Of a stretch of DNA of 64,000 bases, positions 49,623 through 61,115 are shown piece after piece. Where the stretch lies: the NCBI GenBank assembly GCA_015698045.1, contig BLAL01000058.1, positions 436,501 through 500,500 of the forward strand, written 5' to 3'. Position 1 is the stretch's first letter, and each line of letters begins with the position of its first letter. The translations under genes were made by a program, and so were the position numbers. Source of the stretch: Rhizophagus clarus. Lineage: Eukaryota; Glomeromycota; Glomeromycetes; Glomerales; Glomeraceae. The notes beneath the pieces were generated by a model that was not told where the DNA came from, did not search any database, and worked only from the letters and a program-made list of their open reading frames with translations.

Positions 49623-50393
49623 GGATAAAAAAAAAGTATTTAACAAATGTAAAAAAAAAATGCAATGTGACAAAAAAAATTTTCATATGTAATACTCACA
49701 ATCTTTATGCTGCAATTCACCAGAAATAATAATATATAAGAAAATTTTATATCCATGATGTGGATGCGTTCCAAAACCATTATCAGGTTGTACAATATCT
49801 TTATTAATTACATGCAATGCACCAAGACTTTTATAATTTAGATCATAATAATCAGCGAATGAAAATGCATGATGAGTATCTAACCACCCATGATTTGCAT
49901 AACCATGTTCTTCAGAAGGGCATACAACAATTTTTGCGACCATGTTATTTAAATTTATGTATTTTCTTAACGAACTACTAAAAAATTCTTTTCTTTGATT
50001 AAATAAAATATTGATATTGTTAAATTTCCTTCTTGAATATTGAAATATTTGTTTTGTAGGAGAGAAGAATGAATTTATCAAATTTTTGCTCAGGGTATTT
50101 ATACTTTTTTGATGATACATTGTAAACAAAAAAAACTGGATTTGTAAGATGATTTTCCTATTATTGACTAGCTTAATGATATGATTAATAAGATTGTTTC
50201 TGGTGATTTTTTTGAAAAAAAAATGAATTTTAATACACTTTTTTTAAAAAATAAAGTAGGATTTATATTTAAAAGCATTACAGATTAAAAAAATCAAATA
50301 TTACTGTTCTAAATATTTTTTTCTTCACAAAGAAATTTAAATTTATAATATCACATGACCAAATTTTACAATTCATGATGATCATGACAAATA

Positions 50394-50653
50394 AACTACC
50401 CCAAGAGCACCCCAAAAAATTCTGCAACACGTGATTTTTGGCCAGTGTTATGTGGAGTTATGCATTGACATGTGATAGTGCCAGATACGCCTATGACAAA
50501 TAGGGGCATAACAAATATGGTTTAACTGGGAGTGAAAAAACTGTCACTCAAATACTCATGAATAATGGAAGAGTGGAGGTATGATACGGGTGTGACAAAA
50601 ATTTTATTTGATCATATGATCGCAGAATTTTTCGGGGTGCTCTTGGGATTAAT
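50394..50653. mobile_element. 260-bp MITE with 9-bp target duplication
   Basis: The ends share CCCAAGAGCACCCC followed by (A/G)AAAAATTCTGC in inverted orientation (31 bp with the outer six bases partly diverged). TGACAAATA is repeated at 50385-50393 and 50654-50662. The intact locus has an uninterrupted TGACAAATAAATACATATG at the matching place near 19720. A 9-bp duplication fits Mutator-like elements. Confidence 0.85.
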
Positions 50654-50891
50654 TGACAAATACATATGTATTAGTAATAAGTTACTGGTCAGAATTATCC
50701 ATAAAAATGCTTTACAAACATTATGAAAAAAGATGATCATCATAGTTTGTGGCTGCTGTAGTAGCTGCTGTAGCAGAATTTGAATCTTATTATTATACAT
50801 AGTAACTTATGGCAATTTCATCATAGAGTTCAACCCTAAGAATTTGATAATAATTCAGAATTAATACTGTAGTACATGATACATGATCTAT

Positions 50892-51314
50892 TAGGGTGTC
50901 TACAATAAGTTTAATCAAATCATAGGAGAAGCCCTATAGTAAAAATGATTAGTACAGATTTTTTTGTGTACAAGCTATTTTGAATACTTTTCTAGTCTAA
51001 CATTCCAAAATAGATGATATAAAAAATATTAATAAATTCTTCAAATAAATTTTTACACTAATATTGTAATCCAATTCTTTGAGAAATTTTCAAATTCGCG
51101 ATTGTAATTTTATAAAGATACCTTTATAGAATTAAATTTTTTTGTCAAAAATTACAAATAATAGATGAGAATTAAAATTTTTGCAACAGCAATTTTAATT
51201 ATAAATTTATTAATAAACTGGAAATTTAGAAATTTGTTACAGAAAATCTGTCTTAATCATTTTTATTAAGAAGCTTCTCCTATGTTTATGATTAAACTTA
51301 TTGTAAACACCCCA
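50892..51314. mobile_element. 423-bp MITE with 9-bp target duplication
   Basis: The left end TAGGGTGTCTACAATAAG and the right end, in reverse complement TGGGGTGTTTACAATAAG, continue alike into TTTAATCA and ATAGGAGAAGC. ATGATCTAT flanks it on both sides (50883-50891, 51315-51323). The intact locus near 19510 has a single similar site. A 9-bp duplication again fits Mutator-like elements. Confidence 0.85.
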
Positions 51315-51779
51315 ATGATCTATGTAAAAGGGAAAAAGGAATGTCTTACTACTGATATTTCTGTATCTGGAAACATTCATTGTTTTTAATACAGAAAACA
51401 TAAAACGTATAGACAATTTTTAATAAAAATATATTTCACAATAAAGTTTGTATTTTACAAAAGGAAATAATTATCATAGAAAATTACAAATTATTAAAGA
51501 GTATTATTTAAATTAAAAATTTACGTGATTTGTCTTACAAAATCACTAACTTAATTTAGAGTGATAATTATTTTATCCATTATCAAAAAAATTTTTTTTT
51601 TCTCAATTTTTTCTTGCATAGTTCAATAATGTAGAAATTACTCAAGACACAACTTATATTATGAGCTATTATGGACTTTATTTCTTTGTTTTTAAAGTTA
51701 CTAGCCAAATAAAATTTATTAGAATTTTCAAGTTAAGTCTTTAAAAAAATATGAGATTTTTATACGCAGAGTAAAAAAA

Positions 51780-52870
51780 AAGATTTTGAAGTTTAATAAA
51801 GGATAAGATACTATCAAGCAAAGAAGCGTGGAAAAATTAATATTTTGTTATTAGGATGATGTGGAAATCATAGGATACTTGATATTTTATTATTAAGTAG
51901 TAAAAGATATACAATTTACTTTGATTCTTTATTATCAAGAAGTGCAGGATATGTGGGATATGAAACTTATTAGTTGTTAGGTAGATGTAATGAATATAAT
52001 ATGCTTTGTTATGATATGAGAGATAGACTCAGGAGTGTATGGAATTTCTTTGATATTTTTATTTGTTAGGAAGTATAAAGAGAAATGGAGCATAAAACTT
52101 TTTTGATGTTTATTATTAGAAAAGGTATGAAAACGAAATTTCTTGATATTTCATTACTAGGTGAGATACAAGATTTATTATTTGGTAATTTTATAATTAG
52201 AAAAGTGTAAAGAGATATGGCTATTGGATTGTTATTATTAAGATGTGAGCGTTTAGGAGAAGTTTTTTTGGTATTTTATTATTAGGGGTATAAAGTGATG
52301 TAGGGTGCTAAATTTCTATTATTTTATTACTAGGAGGGTATAAAACAAAAATTTCTTAATATTAAATTTTAAAAGGAAAATGAAATGGCTAAAGCAATGA
52401 TGATGTTGCGTCGATATTTAGAAAATAAAGACCGCTTAATTTATGATCATAGAAATAGATGAGACAGAACTATCCATGAAAAGAAATCTTGATAGTAAAA
52501 GCATAAGGAGAATATTTTAATATGAACCTCAATTGGCAGTTTCATTATTTCTTAATTAATGTGGAATTTTGGGACGTAGAATTTATGTAGGAAGTTGTAA
52601 AGAGATGAGATGCTAGATTTCTTTGATTTTTTTATTATTAAGGTGTGAAGGCTAGGATTTTACGAGATTTTTTGATATTTTATCATTAAGAGAGTGGAAA
52701 GATGTATATATAGTACAGGATTTCATTGGTTTTTTATTATTAATGATTTGAGTGATTAGGAGGCTGTATAAGAAATTTTTTTGATATGAGAGCTATAAAA
52801 AGACATGGGATACAAAATTTCTTTTGATATTTTATTACTAAGAATATGTGGGAGTCATTGATACAAGTTT
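51780..52870. repeat. Degenerate minisatellite upstream of the pirin copy
   Basis: Units with TTTCTTTGATATTTTATTATTA, GGAAGTATAAAGAGAAATG and GGGATACAAAATTTC recur some 15-20 times with strong divergence. They are the reverse complement of the units at 18490-18960. The array is more than twice as long here, so it expanded or contracted after the duplication. Confidence 0.65.
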
Positions 52871-52879
52871 TCTTTAATT

Positions 52880-53670
52880 TTCAATAAGAGCTTTCTTATG
52901 TTATTTAATACGTATCAACCAGACCAAAGGAAGCTTACCTGCCATATGCTACCTTATGCTAATTTTAATTATCACCTTGGATTTTTTTTGGTGAAAGACA
53001 AGATTATATTTTTTATTAAAAATATCATTTGATTATGATTTAACAATTATCTAGTTAACCAAAAGAAGAATCTGTTTGAATTTTGCTGAATAAAAAAAAG
53101 GACAAATAAAAATATTTATGAGTCAACTCTAATATTTTGATCAGATGATTTAGGAAAGGGAGAAATTACCTAAATTAAAAAATAAAATAATTTTATTAGC
53201 ATCATTCTGCTATTGATATGTACAGTACAATTAAATAAAAAACCAAGTGATGATCACCAAATGCAGCTCACCTTATTACTTCATGTGCCCGTCTTTAAAA
53301 AGTGTGCACAATCTGATGAAACTTGTTCATTCTGTATCAACGCAATGCAATGACACAGGGACAAGTAATCCTTTAACCCCCTGAACTTATCATTTGTAAA
53401 CACCATAAATAAAAGGAATAAACAATTATGATTTACTTTATGACATATTACATAATTATTTTGTGTTCTTGCTATACAGTGATCGTTTCGATGAACTCTT
53501 TAAAGTTTGAAAGATGATAATACGATAAAATATTGGATATTAATTTCGATTTATTTATTAGGATATGTGAACTACTGAACTACGTGATATAATTAAATTG
53601 TTCAATTTAGTTGAAACGTGTGTATATATATGGTGTGTGCATAAAAGACTCCAATAAATCAGGAGAAAAT
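52880..53670. other. Spacer, nothing recognised
   Basis: AT-rich sequence between the minisatellite and the start of the interrupted kinase relic. No gene, RNA or clear repeat was recognised. Confidence 0.4.
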
Positions 53671-54173
53671 AAAATGCCAGAAAATTTTTTAAATAGTAAA
53701 TACGAACAACAAATAAAATAATCAATCAAGAATTTGGACAATATTCTGATTGTAATTAATCAAAGTCCTATGAAAAAAAATTTCTTTAAAATATACTAAA
53801 AATATACTACTTAAATCTTTAAATACGTTTAAAATGTACTTAAAATACACTTAAAATTTTTTAAAATGTACTTAAAATTGCAATTTTAGGTATAATTTAA
53901 GTTAGTGTTCCGCAAACGATTTGGTCAAATCAAATCAATTCGGATTTGATTTGAAGTTTGATTTGATTCGATTTGATAATTTTGATTTGCAAATCAAATC
54001 CAAACTTCAAAACAAGATTTGAGTTCAAATCCAAATTAAAAAAAAAAGATTTGATTCGATTTCAAATCAAATTCAAATTAGCTTAAACTAATTCAATCAA
54101 ATCCGAATCAAATCTGACAAATCCAAATCAAATCCAAATCAAATCGAATTAAATATACATGACCTGGTTAAAC

Positions 54174-57100
54174 GTAATTACAGGACCCCGAACAATACTA
54201 ATGTATAAAGGCAGGGTCATGTGACTTGCCGATCTAATCAGATAATCCGAATATCCGATCATTTTTTTTAATCATTTATCAGTTTATTTTTGTAGTGTTG
54301 CCGGACGAAAGGCACGACCGGACTTTTGGAATTAAGGTAAGGGAGGGGTTGGGGAAGGTGTTTCGTTGTTTTTTTTTTAATTAATTAAGTATTAACTTTT
54401 TTTTTACTTTTTGTAGTGTTGCCGGACGAAAAGCACGACCGGACTTTTGGAATTAAGGTAAGGGAGGGTGAGAAATGTTTTTCGGTGTTTTTTTTAACTA
54501 ATTAATTAATTATTTTTTATTTTTATTTTTTGTAGTGTTGCCGGACGAAAGGCACGACCGGACTTTTGGAATTAAGGTAAGGGAGGGGTTGGGGGAGGTG
54601 TTTCGTTGTTTTTTTTTTAATTAATTTAAGTATTAACTTTTTTTTTACTTTTTGTAGTGTTGCCGGACGAAAAGCACGACCGGACTTTTGGAATTAAGGT
54701 AAGGGAGGGTGGGGAAGTGTTTTTCGGTGTTTTTTTTAACTATTTAATTAATTATTTTTTTTTATTTTTTTGTAGTGTTGCCGGACGAAATGCACGACCG
54801 GACTTTTGGAATTAAGGTAAGGGAGGGTGGTGAAGTGTTTTTCGGTGTTTTTTTTAACTATTTAATTAATTATTTTTTTTTTATTTTTTTGTAGTGTTGC
54901 CGGACGAAATGCACGACCGGACTTTTGGAATTAAGGTAAGGGAGGGGTTGGGGGAGGTGTTTCGTTGTTTTTTTTTAATTAATTAAGTATTAACTTTTTT
55001 TTTTACTTTTTGTAGTGTTGCCAGACGAAAAGCACGACTGGACTTTTGGAATTAAGGTAAGGGAGGGTTGGGGGAGGTGTTTCGTTGTTTTTTTTTAATT
55101 AATTAAGTATTAACCTTTTTTTTATTTTTTTGTAGTGTTGCCGGACGAAAGGCACGACCGGACTTTTGGAATTAAGGTAAGGGAGGGTGGGGGAAGTGTT
55201 TTTCGGTATTTTTTTTAACTAATTAATTGTTTTTTTTTTATTTTTTTGTAGTGTTGCCGGACGAAAAGCACGACCGGACTTTTGGAATTAAGGTAAGGGA
55301 GGGTGGGGAAGTGTTTTTCGGTGTTTTTTTTAACTATTTAATTAATTATTTTTTTTTTATTTTTTTGTAGTGTTGCCGGACGAAAAGCACGACCGGACTT
55401 TTGGAATTAAGGTAAGGGAGGGTGGTGAAGTGTTTTTCGGTGTTTTTTTTAACTATTTAATTAATTATTTTTTTTTTATTTTTTTGTAGTGTTGCCGGAC
55501 GAAATGCACGACCGGACTTTTGGAATTAAGGTAAGGGAGGGGTTGGGGGAGGTGTTTCGTTGTTTTTTTTTAATTAATTAAGTATTAACTTTTTTTTTTA
55601 CTTTTTGTAGTGTTGCCAGACGAAAAGCACGACTGGACTTTTGGAATTAAGGTAAGGGAGGGTTGGGGGAGGTGTTTCGTTGTTTTTTTTTAATTAATTA
55701 AGTATTAACCTTTTTTTTTATTTTTTTGTAGTGTTGCCGGACGAAAGGCACGACCGGACTTTTGGAATTAAGGTAAGGGAGGGTGGGGGAAGTGTTTTTC
55801 GGTATTTTTTTTAACTAATTAATTGTTTTTTTTTTATTTTTTTGTAGTGTTGCCGGACGAAAAGCACGACCGGACTTTTGGAATTAAGGTAAGGGAGGGT
55901 GGGGAAGTGTTTTTCGGTGTTTTTTTTAACTATTTAATTAATTATTTTTTTTTTATTTTTTTGTAGTGTTGCCGGACGAAAAGCACGACCGGACTTTTGG
56001 AATTAAGGTAAGGGAGGGGTTGGGGGAGGTGTTTCGTTGTTTTTTTCTTTAATTAATTAAGTATTAACTTTTTTTTTTACTTTTTGTAGTGTTGCCAGAC
56101 GAAAAGCACGACCAGACTTTTGGAATTAAGGTAAGGGAGGGTTGGGGGAGGTGTTTCGTTGTTTTTTTTTTAATTAATTAAGTATTAACCTTTTTTTTTA
56201 TTTTTTTGTAGTGTTGCCGGACGAAAAGCATGACCGGACTTTTGGAATTAAGGTAAGGGAGGGTGGGGGAAGTGTTTTTCGGTATTTTTTTTAACTAATT
56301 AATTGTTTTTTTTTTTATTTGTTTGTAGTGTTGCCGGACGAAAAGCACGACCGGACTTTTGGAATTAAGGTAAGGGAGGGTGGGGGAAGTGTTTTTCGGT
56401 ATTTTTTTTAACTAATTAATTGTTTTTTTTTTATTTTTTTGTAGTGTTGCCGGACGAAAAGCACGACCGGACTTTTGGAATTAAGGTAAGGGAGGGTGGG
56501 GAAGTGTTTTTCGGTGTTTTTTTTAACTATTTAATTAATTATTTTATTTTTATTTTTTTGTAGTGTTGCCGGACGAAAAGCACGACCGGACTTTTGGAAT
56601 TAAGGTAAGGGAGGGGTTGGGGGAGGTGTTTCGTTGTTTTTTTCTTTAATTAATTAAGTATTAACTTTTTTTTTTACTTTTTGTAGTGTTGCCAGACGAA
56701 AAGCACGACTGGTCTTTTGGAATTAAGGTAAGGGAGGGTTGGGGGAGGTGTTTCGTTGTTTTTCTTAATTAATTAAGTATTAACCTTTTTTTTTATTTTT
56801 TTGTAGTGTTTCCGGACGAAAAGCATGACCGGACTTTTGGAATTAAGGTAAGGGAGGGTGGGGGAAGTGTTTTTCGGTATTTTTTTTAACTAATTAATTG
56901 TTTTTTTTTTTTATTTTTTTGTAGTGTTGCCAGACGAAAAGCACGACCGGACTTTTGGAATTAAGGTAAGGGAGGGTTGGGGGAGGTGTTTCGTTGTTTT
57001 TTTTTTAACAAATTAATTGATTTTTTTTTTATTTTTTGTAGTGTTGCCGGGCGAAAAACACGACCGGACTTTTGGAATTAGGGTATTAAAACCCGAAAAA

Positions 57101-57383
57101 GAATAATAAAAATAAATAAATTTGGTATAAAATACCGAAAAAAAGTGAAAAAATAAATAAAATAAAATAAATTTTGGTAAATACCGAGTAATTTAATTTA
57201 CCGAAATTAGTATTTTTTAAAAATAAATCCACGTATATCTATTATAAACTCTACACAAACATAATATCCCAAATTGACCGATCTACGCAAACTCAATTTG
57301 TAGGTTTAAAAAGTAATTTCATATAAACTCTACGCAAACCCGTATGTGAGTTATATTGGTATTATTCGGGGTCCTGTAATTAC
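54174..57383. mobile_element. Inverted-repeat element carrying the 41-nt array (element III)
   Basis: GTAATTACAGGACCCCGAA then (C/T)AATAC stands at 54174 and, in reverse complement, ends at 57383, giving about 25 bp of inverted repeat with one mismatch. It lies wholly within element II. No clean target duplication was read. Nearly all of its interior is the tandem array at 54296-57082; the right 300 bp have AAATTTGGTA(A)ATACCGA words and a second AAACTCTACGCAAAC motif pair. No transposase was seen. Confidence 0.75.
54296..57082 (+). repeat. 24-copy tandem array of mini-exon-like units (about 119 bp)
   Basis: Twenty-four units are spaced 116-123 bp apart. Each has a T-rich tract ending TTTTTGTAG, then a 41-nt island TGTTGCCGGACGAAAAGCAC...GGAATTAAG, then GTAAGGGAGGG and a spacer of 75-82 bp. 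Islands start at 54296, 54417, 54536, 54658, 54776, 54895, 55016, 55136, 55252, 55371, 55490, 55611, 55732, 55848, 55967, 56090, 56212, 56329, 56445, 56564, 56687, 56807, 56925 and 57042. Spacers come in two types (GGTTGGGGGAGGTGTTTCG and GGTGGGGAAGTGTTTTTCGG). The variant CCAGACG recurs in copies 7, 12, 16, 21 and 23, so blocks of four or five units were also duplicated. The last copy has lost the GTAAG donor. Confidence 0.9.
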
Positions 57384-58567
57384 CGTAAATATTATTGGTA
57401 GTTACTGCAACCACATGATGTCCAACCCTCCTTAAACACACTAAAGAAATACGTTTCGCAACATTTTTTTATTAATATTGCGTTGCAAAACGCATTTTTT
57501 TATTTAAAATTCAACAAATCAAACCAAATCACAAATCTATTTGAATGAATTTGATTTGATTTGAATTTGAATTTGATTTGAATCGAATCAAATTTAAATC
57601 AAATCAAATCAAATTCAAATCAAATTTCAAATCAGATTTGAATGGTTTGATTCAAATCCAAATTCAAACTTTTCAGATTTGATTTGATCAAATCAAATTT
57701 CAAATCTAACCTGATTTGGTCTAATTTGATTTGTGCGGAACACTAATTTAAGTACAAAAAATTTACACTTAGAATGTACTTAAAATTTTTAAAATGTACT
57801 TAAATTATACCTAAAATTGCAATTTTAAGTATATTTTAAGTATATTAAGTATCTTTTAAGTATCACAGGTCAAATGAAAAAAAATCAGAATTTGCTTTAT
57901 TTTAATATGCTCTTGCCGATTTTTATATAATTCTGCCGATTTGTATATAATTGTGCCAATTTTTATATAATTGTGCCAATTTTTATATAATTCTGCCGAT
58001 TTTATATTATTCTGCCGATTTTTGTATAATTCTGCCAATTTTTCAATCAAATGATCGTCAGTTTTGTCATTTTTAATTGGCTGGCTATACAATTACATCA
58101 TTTGTTTATTGATTTATTGATTTTTTTTTATTTTTGCTTATTACATTTCATTTTTTTCCTTCTGCTCATTTACAAATAGAAAAAAAAAGTAACTGTTAGA
58201 ATGCATTTCTTTAAATAAAAAAAACAAACAAACAAAAAATTAATACACATCACTGAAATGCCATCATCCAAAGAAGCCGTTAAGCGAAACCTACAAATAA
58301 AGAAAAAATATATACAAACGTTAATAAACGTCTCCTTAAATAATAAAGATAAAAAGAAAGTACCTTAAAAACCAGAATGCCACAGTTCCAAGCGAAAACT
58401 ACAAAGAAACATTAGAATGTTTCTAAAATAATTTAGTTTCTGGGATGTAGTCTTTTTAGTCTTTAGGTAAGTTTCAAACAAACCTTTTTTTTCTTTTTTT
58501 TATGTAAGTTTCAAAATTTTTGAAACCTTTTTTTAGGAAACGTGTTTTACTAACGTTTTTTTTGTAG

Positions 58568-59265
58568 CTTCCGGTCTTCGATTTTTGGACGATAGGCGTA
58601 ATTAATGTAAGTTTCAATTTTCAAAACTTTTTTTAGGGAACGTTTTACTAACGTTTCCATCTCTTTTTTTTGTAACTTCCGGTCTTCGATTCTTGGACGA
58701 TAGGTGTAATTAATGTAAGTTTTGATTTTCGAAACCTTTTTTTTTAGGAAACGTTTTACTAACGTTTCCATCTCTTTTTTTTGTAGCTTCCGGTCTTCGA
58801 TTCTTGGACGATAGGCGTAATTAATGTAAGTTTCAATTTTTGAAACTTTTTTTTTTAGGAAACGTTTTACTAATGTTTCCATCTCTTTTTTTTGTAGCTT
58901 CCGGTCTTCGATTCTTGGACGATAGGTGTAATTAATGTAAGTTTCGATTTTCAAAACTTTTTTTTTAGGGAACGTTTTACTAACGTTTCCATCTCTTTTT
59001 TTTGTAGCTTCTGGTCTTCGATTCTTGGACGATAGGCGCAATTAATGTAAGTTTCGATTTTCAAAACTTTTTTTTTAGGAAACGTTTTACTAACGTTTCC
59101 ATCTCTTTTTTTTGTAGCTTCCGGTCTTCGATTCTTGGACGATAGGCGTAATTAATGTAAGTTTCGATTTTCAAAACTTTTTTTTTAGGGAACGTTTTAC
59201 TAACGTTTCCATCTCTTTTTTTTGTAGCTTCCAGTCTTCGATTCTTGGACGATAGGTGTAATTAA
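58568..59265 (+). repeat. 7-copy array of 39-nt mini-exon-like units, plus two strays
   Basis: Islands CTTCCGGTCTTCGATTCTTG GACGATAGG... of 39 nt start at 58568, 58677, 58786, 58898, 59007, 59117 and 59227, 109-112 bp apart. Each follows TTTTTTTGTAG (one TTTGTAA) and is followed by GTAAGTTT. Within each spacer another T-tract ending TTTAG precedes GAAACGTTTTACTAACGTTT. Diverged strays lie near 59580 (TTGGACGATGGGCGTAATTA) and 59690 (GGTTCCGGTCTTCG). The 39-nt island is a multiple of three and open in the frame LPVFDSWTIGVIN. Confidence 0.85.
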
Positions 59266-59849
59266 TGTAAGTTTCGATTTTTGAAACTTTTTTTTTTAGG
59301 AAATGTTTTACTAACGTTTTCATCTTTTTTTTTTTAATTTAAAAAAATGAATTTTTTTTTTATTTAATTTTAAAAAAAAACAATTTTTTTTTATTTAACT
59401 TAAAAAAAAAACGAATTTTTTTTTATTTTTTTTTTTAATTTAAAAAAAAAATTCTTAGCTTTATTGTAAAAATGGCGAGTTTCGTGTTAAAAAAATATTC
59501 TAATGTTTCTTTCTTTTCTCCATTTTTATAGAAAGGCGAATTGACAATAGAAACGTACTAATGTCCCTTTTTTCTCTCCTTGGACGATGGGCGTAATTAA
59601 TGTAAGTTTCAAAGTTTTTTTCAAAACTTTTTCTTTTTGTTTTTTAGGAAACGTTTTACTATCGTTTCCATCTTTTTTTTTTATAGGTTCCGGTCTTCGA
59701 TTCTTGGACGATGGACGTAATGAATGTAAGTTTTGAATTTTCGAAACATTTTTTTTCTTTTTTTTTTAGGAAACGTTTTACTAACATTTCCAACTTTTTT
59801 TTTGCAGGTTCTGATCAGATGTTTTTAGTAATTAGGCTTCTTTACAAGT

Positions 59850-60720
59850 ATGTTTTTTTTTATTTCATTTTATTTTCATTTATGATCGATTACATTTCGT
59901 TATTTACTAACTTTCCCTTTATTTTTTTCTTTTATCCCCTTTATTTCTTTTTGTTTATTTTCAATTCTTTTCGTCTTTTTTCACTCACTCTTCTTTCCAT
60001 TCTTTTCGCCTCCCTTCAATTCTTTTTGTATATTCACATTTCTCTTTCCATTCTTTTCATTTCTTCCTCTTTTTTTTCTTTTTTTTACGTTTTTTCTTCT
60101 ATTTTTTTTTGTTCTATTACGTTTCACCCTCCTTTTCGTTTCATCACTTTACATTTGCCCTCGTTTTTGCTTTATTCCTTTATGTTTCATCTACTTTTCA
60201 TTCGTCTCTTTACGTTCCTCCTCTTTTCATTTTATTTTTTATCTTTTCCCTCCTTTTCATTTCACCCTTTACGCTTCCCCCTTCTTTTCATTTTGTTCCT
60301 TTCCCTTTTCGTTTCATTTCCTCTTTTTTTTGTTCTTTTACATTTCCTCCCTTTCTTTTTGTTCCTTTACGTTTCCCCCTTCTTTCTTTTTTGTTCCTTT
60401 ACGTTTCCCCCTCCTTCTTTTCGCTCCTTTATATCTCCCTTCTCTCTTTTCGTTCCTTTATGTTTTCCTACTATTCTTTTTGTTTTTTTTTATATATTAC
60501 ACTATCTTTTTTTTCTTACATTTCCTTCTTCATTCCTTTCACTTTCTTTAACTTTGTATTCTTTTCATTTTTTTTTTGTTTCCCCTTACTTCTTTTCATT
60601 TCCCTTCCTTTTCCGTTTCTTCTTCCTTTTCATTTCTTTTATTTCACTTTTTTTCTTTATTATTATTCCTATTTTTTAACACATTTCTTTACTTTGATTC
60701 ATTTTTTTTTATTTTCATTA
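59850..60720. repeat. 870-bp pyrimidine-rich tract
   Basis: The plus strand is almost pure T and C, with degenerate words TTTCGTTCCTTTACGTTTCC and TTCTTTTCATTTC. It yields long Phe/Ser/Leu frames (for example 59711-60679) that are composition artefacts. Such strand-asymmetric tracts can form triplex DNA. Confidence 0.75.
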
Positions 60721-60892
60721 TAGATTTCTTTTTTTTTAGATTAATTTTCTATTAAAATAAATTCTTATTTTTTAATTATTAATAAAACGTGTAAAATTTT
60801 TAAATTAAACTACTTTGAATAAAATTTTTTGAGAAAAAATAAATTTTTGCATGTGTTGAACTTCTTTAAATATAAAGAAAATAAATTGGTTG

Positions 60893-61115
60893 AATTTGCA
60901 TGCACTATTAAAAATTGGAGCTGATTTGCATGCACTATTTAAAAATCGGAGTGCCGATTTGCATGCACTATTTAAAAATCGGAGTGCCAATTTGCATGCA
61001 CTATTAAAAATTGGAGCTGATTTGCATGCACTATTTAAAAATTGGAGTGCTGATTTGCATGCACTATTTAAAAATCGGAGTGCTGATTTGCATGCACTAT
61101 TTAAAAATCAGAATG
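60893..61115. repeat. 33-bp tandem repeat, seven copies
   Basis: The unit GATTTGCATGCACTATTTAA followed by AAATCGGAGTGCC occurs seven times, starting at about 60894, with small changes (ATTAAAAATTGGAGCT in two copies). It forms the right subterminal zone of element IV. Each unit contains the palindrome TGCATGCA. Confidence 0.85.

Larger units (their letters stand above)
47178..50120 (-). pseudogene. Second pirin copy, inverted, disrupted by insertions
   Basis: Minus-strand sequence matches the intact pirin at 20 kb. Exon 1 starts at ATG 50120 and keeps the presequence and core, with changes such as VVCPSEEHG for VVRPSEERG and THPHHGYK for THPHRGYE. The intron is swollen by an inserted element (49266-49622). 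Exon 2 starts near 49258 and is open through GDGDKTRRFYVHLT, where the element 47330-48887 cuts it. The rest of the exon continues beyond that element at 47329-47178 (STGGQLKINDGTILEPGDGA), with a one-base loss near the stop. Both exon 1 and most of exon 2 are otherwise open, so decay may be fairly recent. Homology also covers upstream DNA out to the minisatellite at 52.9 kb. Confidence 0.9.
53903..57745. mobile_element. hAT-like element inside element I (element II)
   Basis: The left end TAGTGTTCCGCAAACGATTT and the right end, in reverse complement TAGTGTTCCGCACAAATC, share TAGTGTTCCGCA. ATTTAAGT is repeated exactly at 53895-53902 and 57746-57753, an 8-bp target duplication typical of hAT. 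About 250 bp inside each end consist of AAATCAAATC / GATTTGATTT words. It carries no transposase; its middle is filled by element III. Confidence 0.9.

Noticed and set aside
54296-57082. CRISPR-like array because of regular 41-nt repeats
   Set aside because: Spacers are themselves near-identical in two types and no cas gene is near; the genome is eukaryotic. It is a tandem repeat.
58550-59041. 163-residue minus-strand frame with four similar blocks
   Set aside because: It is the antisense reading of the 39-nt array; the periodicity comes from the DNA repeat and no start or domain supports it.
59711-60679. 322-residue open frame rich in Phe and Ser
   Set aside because: It is translation of a pyrimidine tract; two other frames over the same bases are also open with the same composition.
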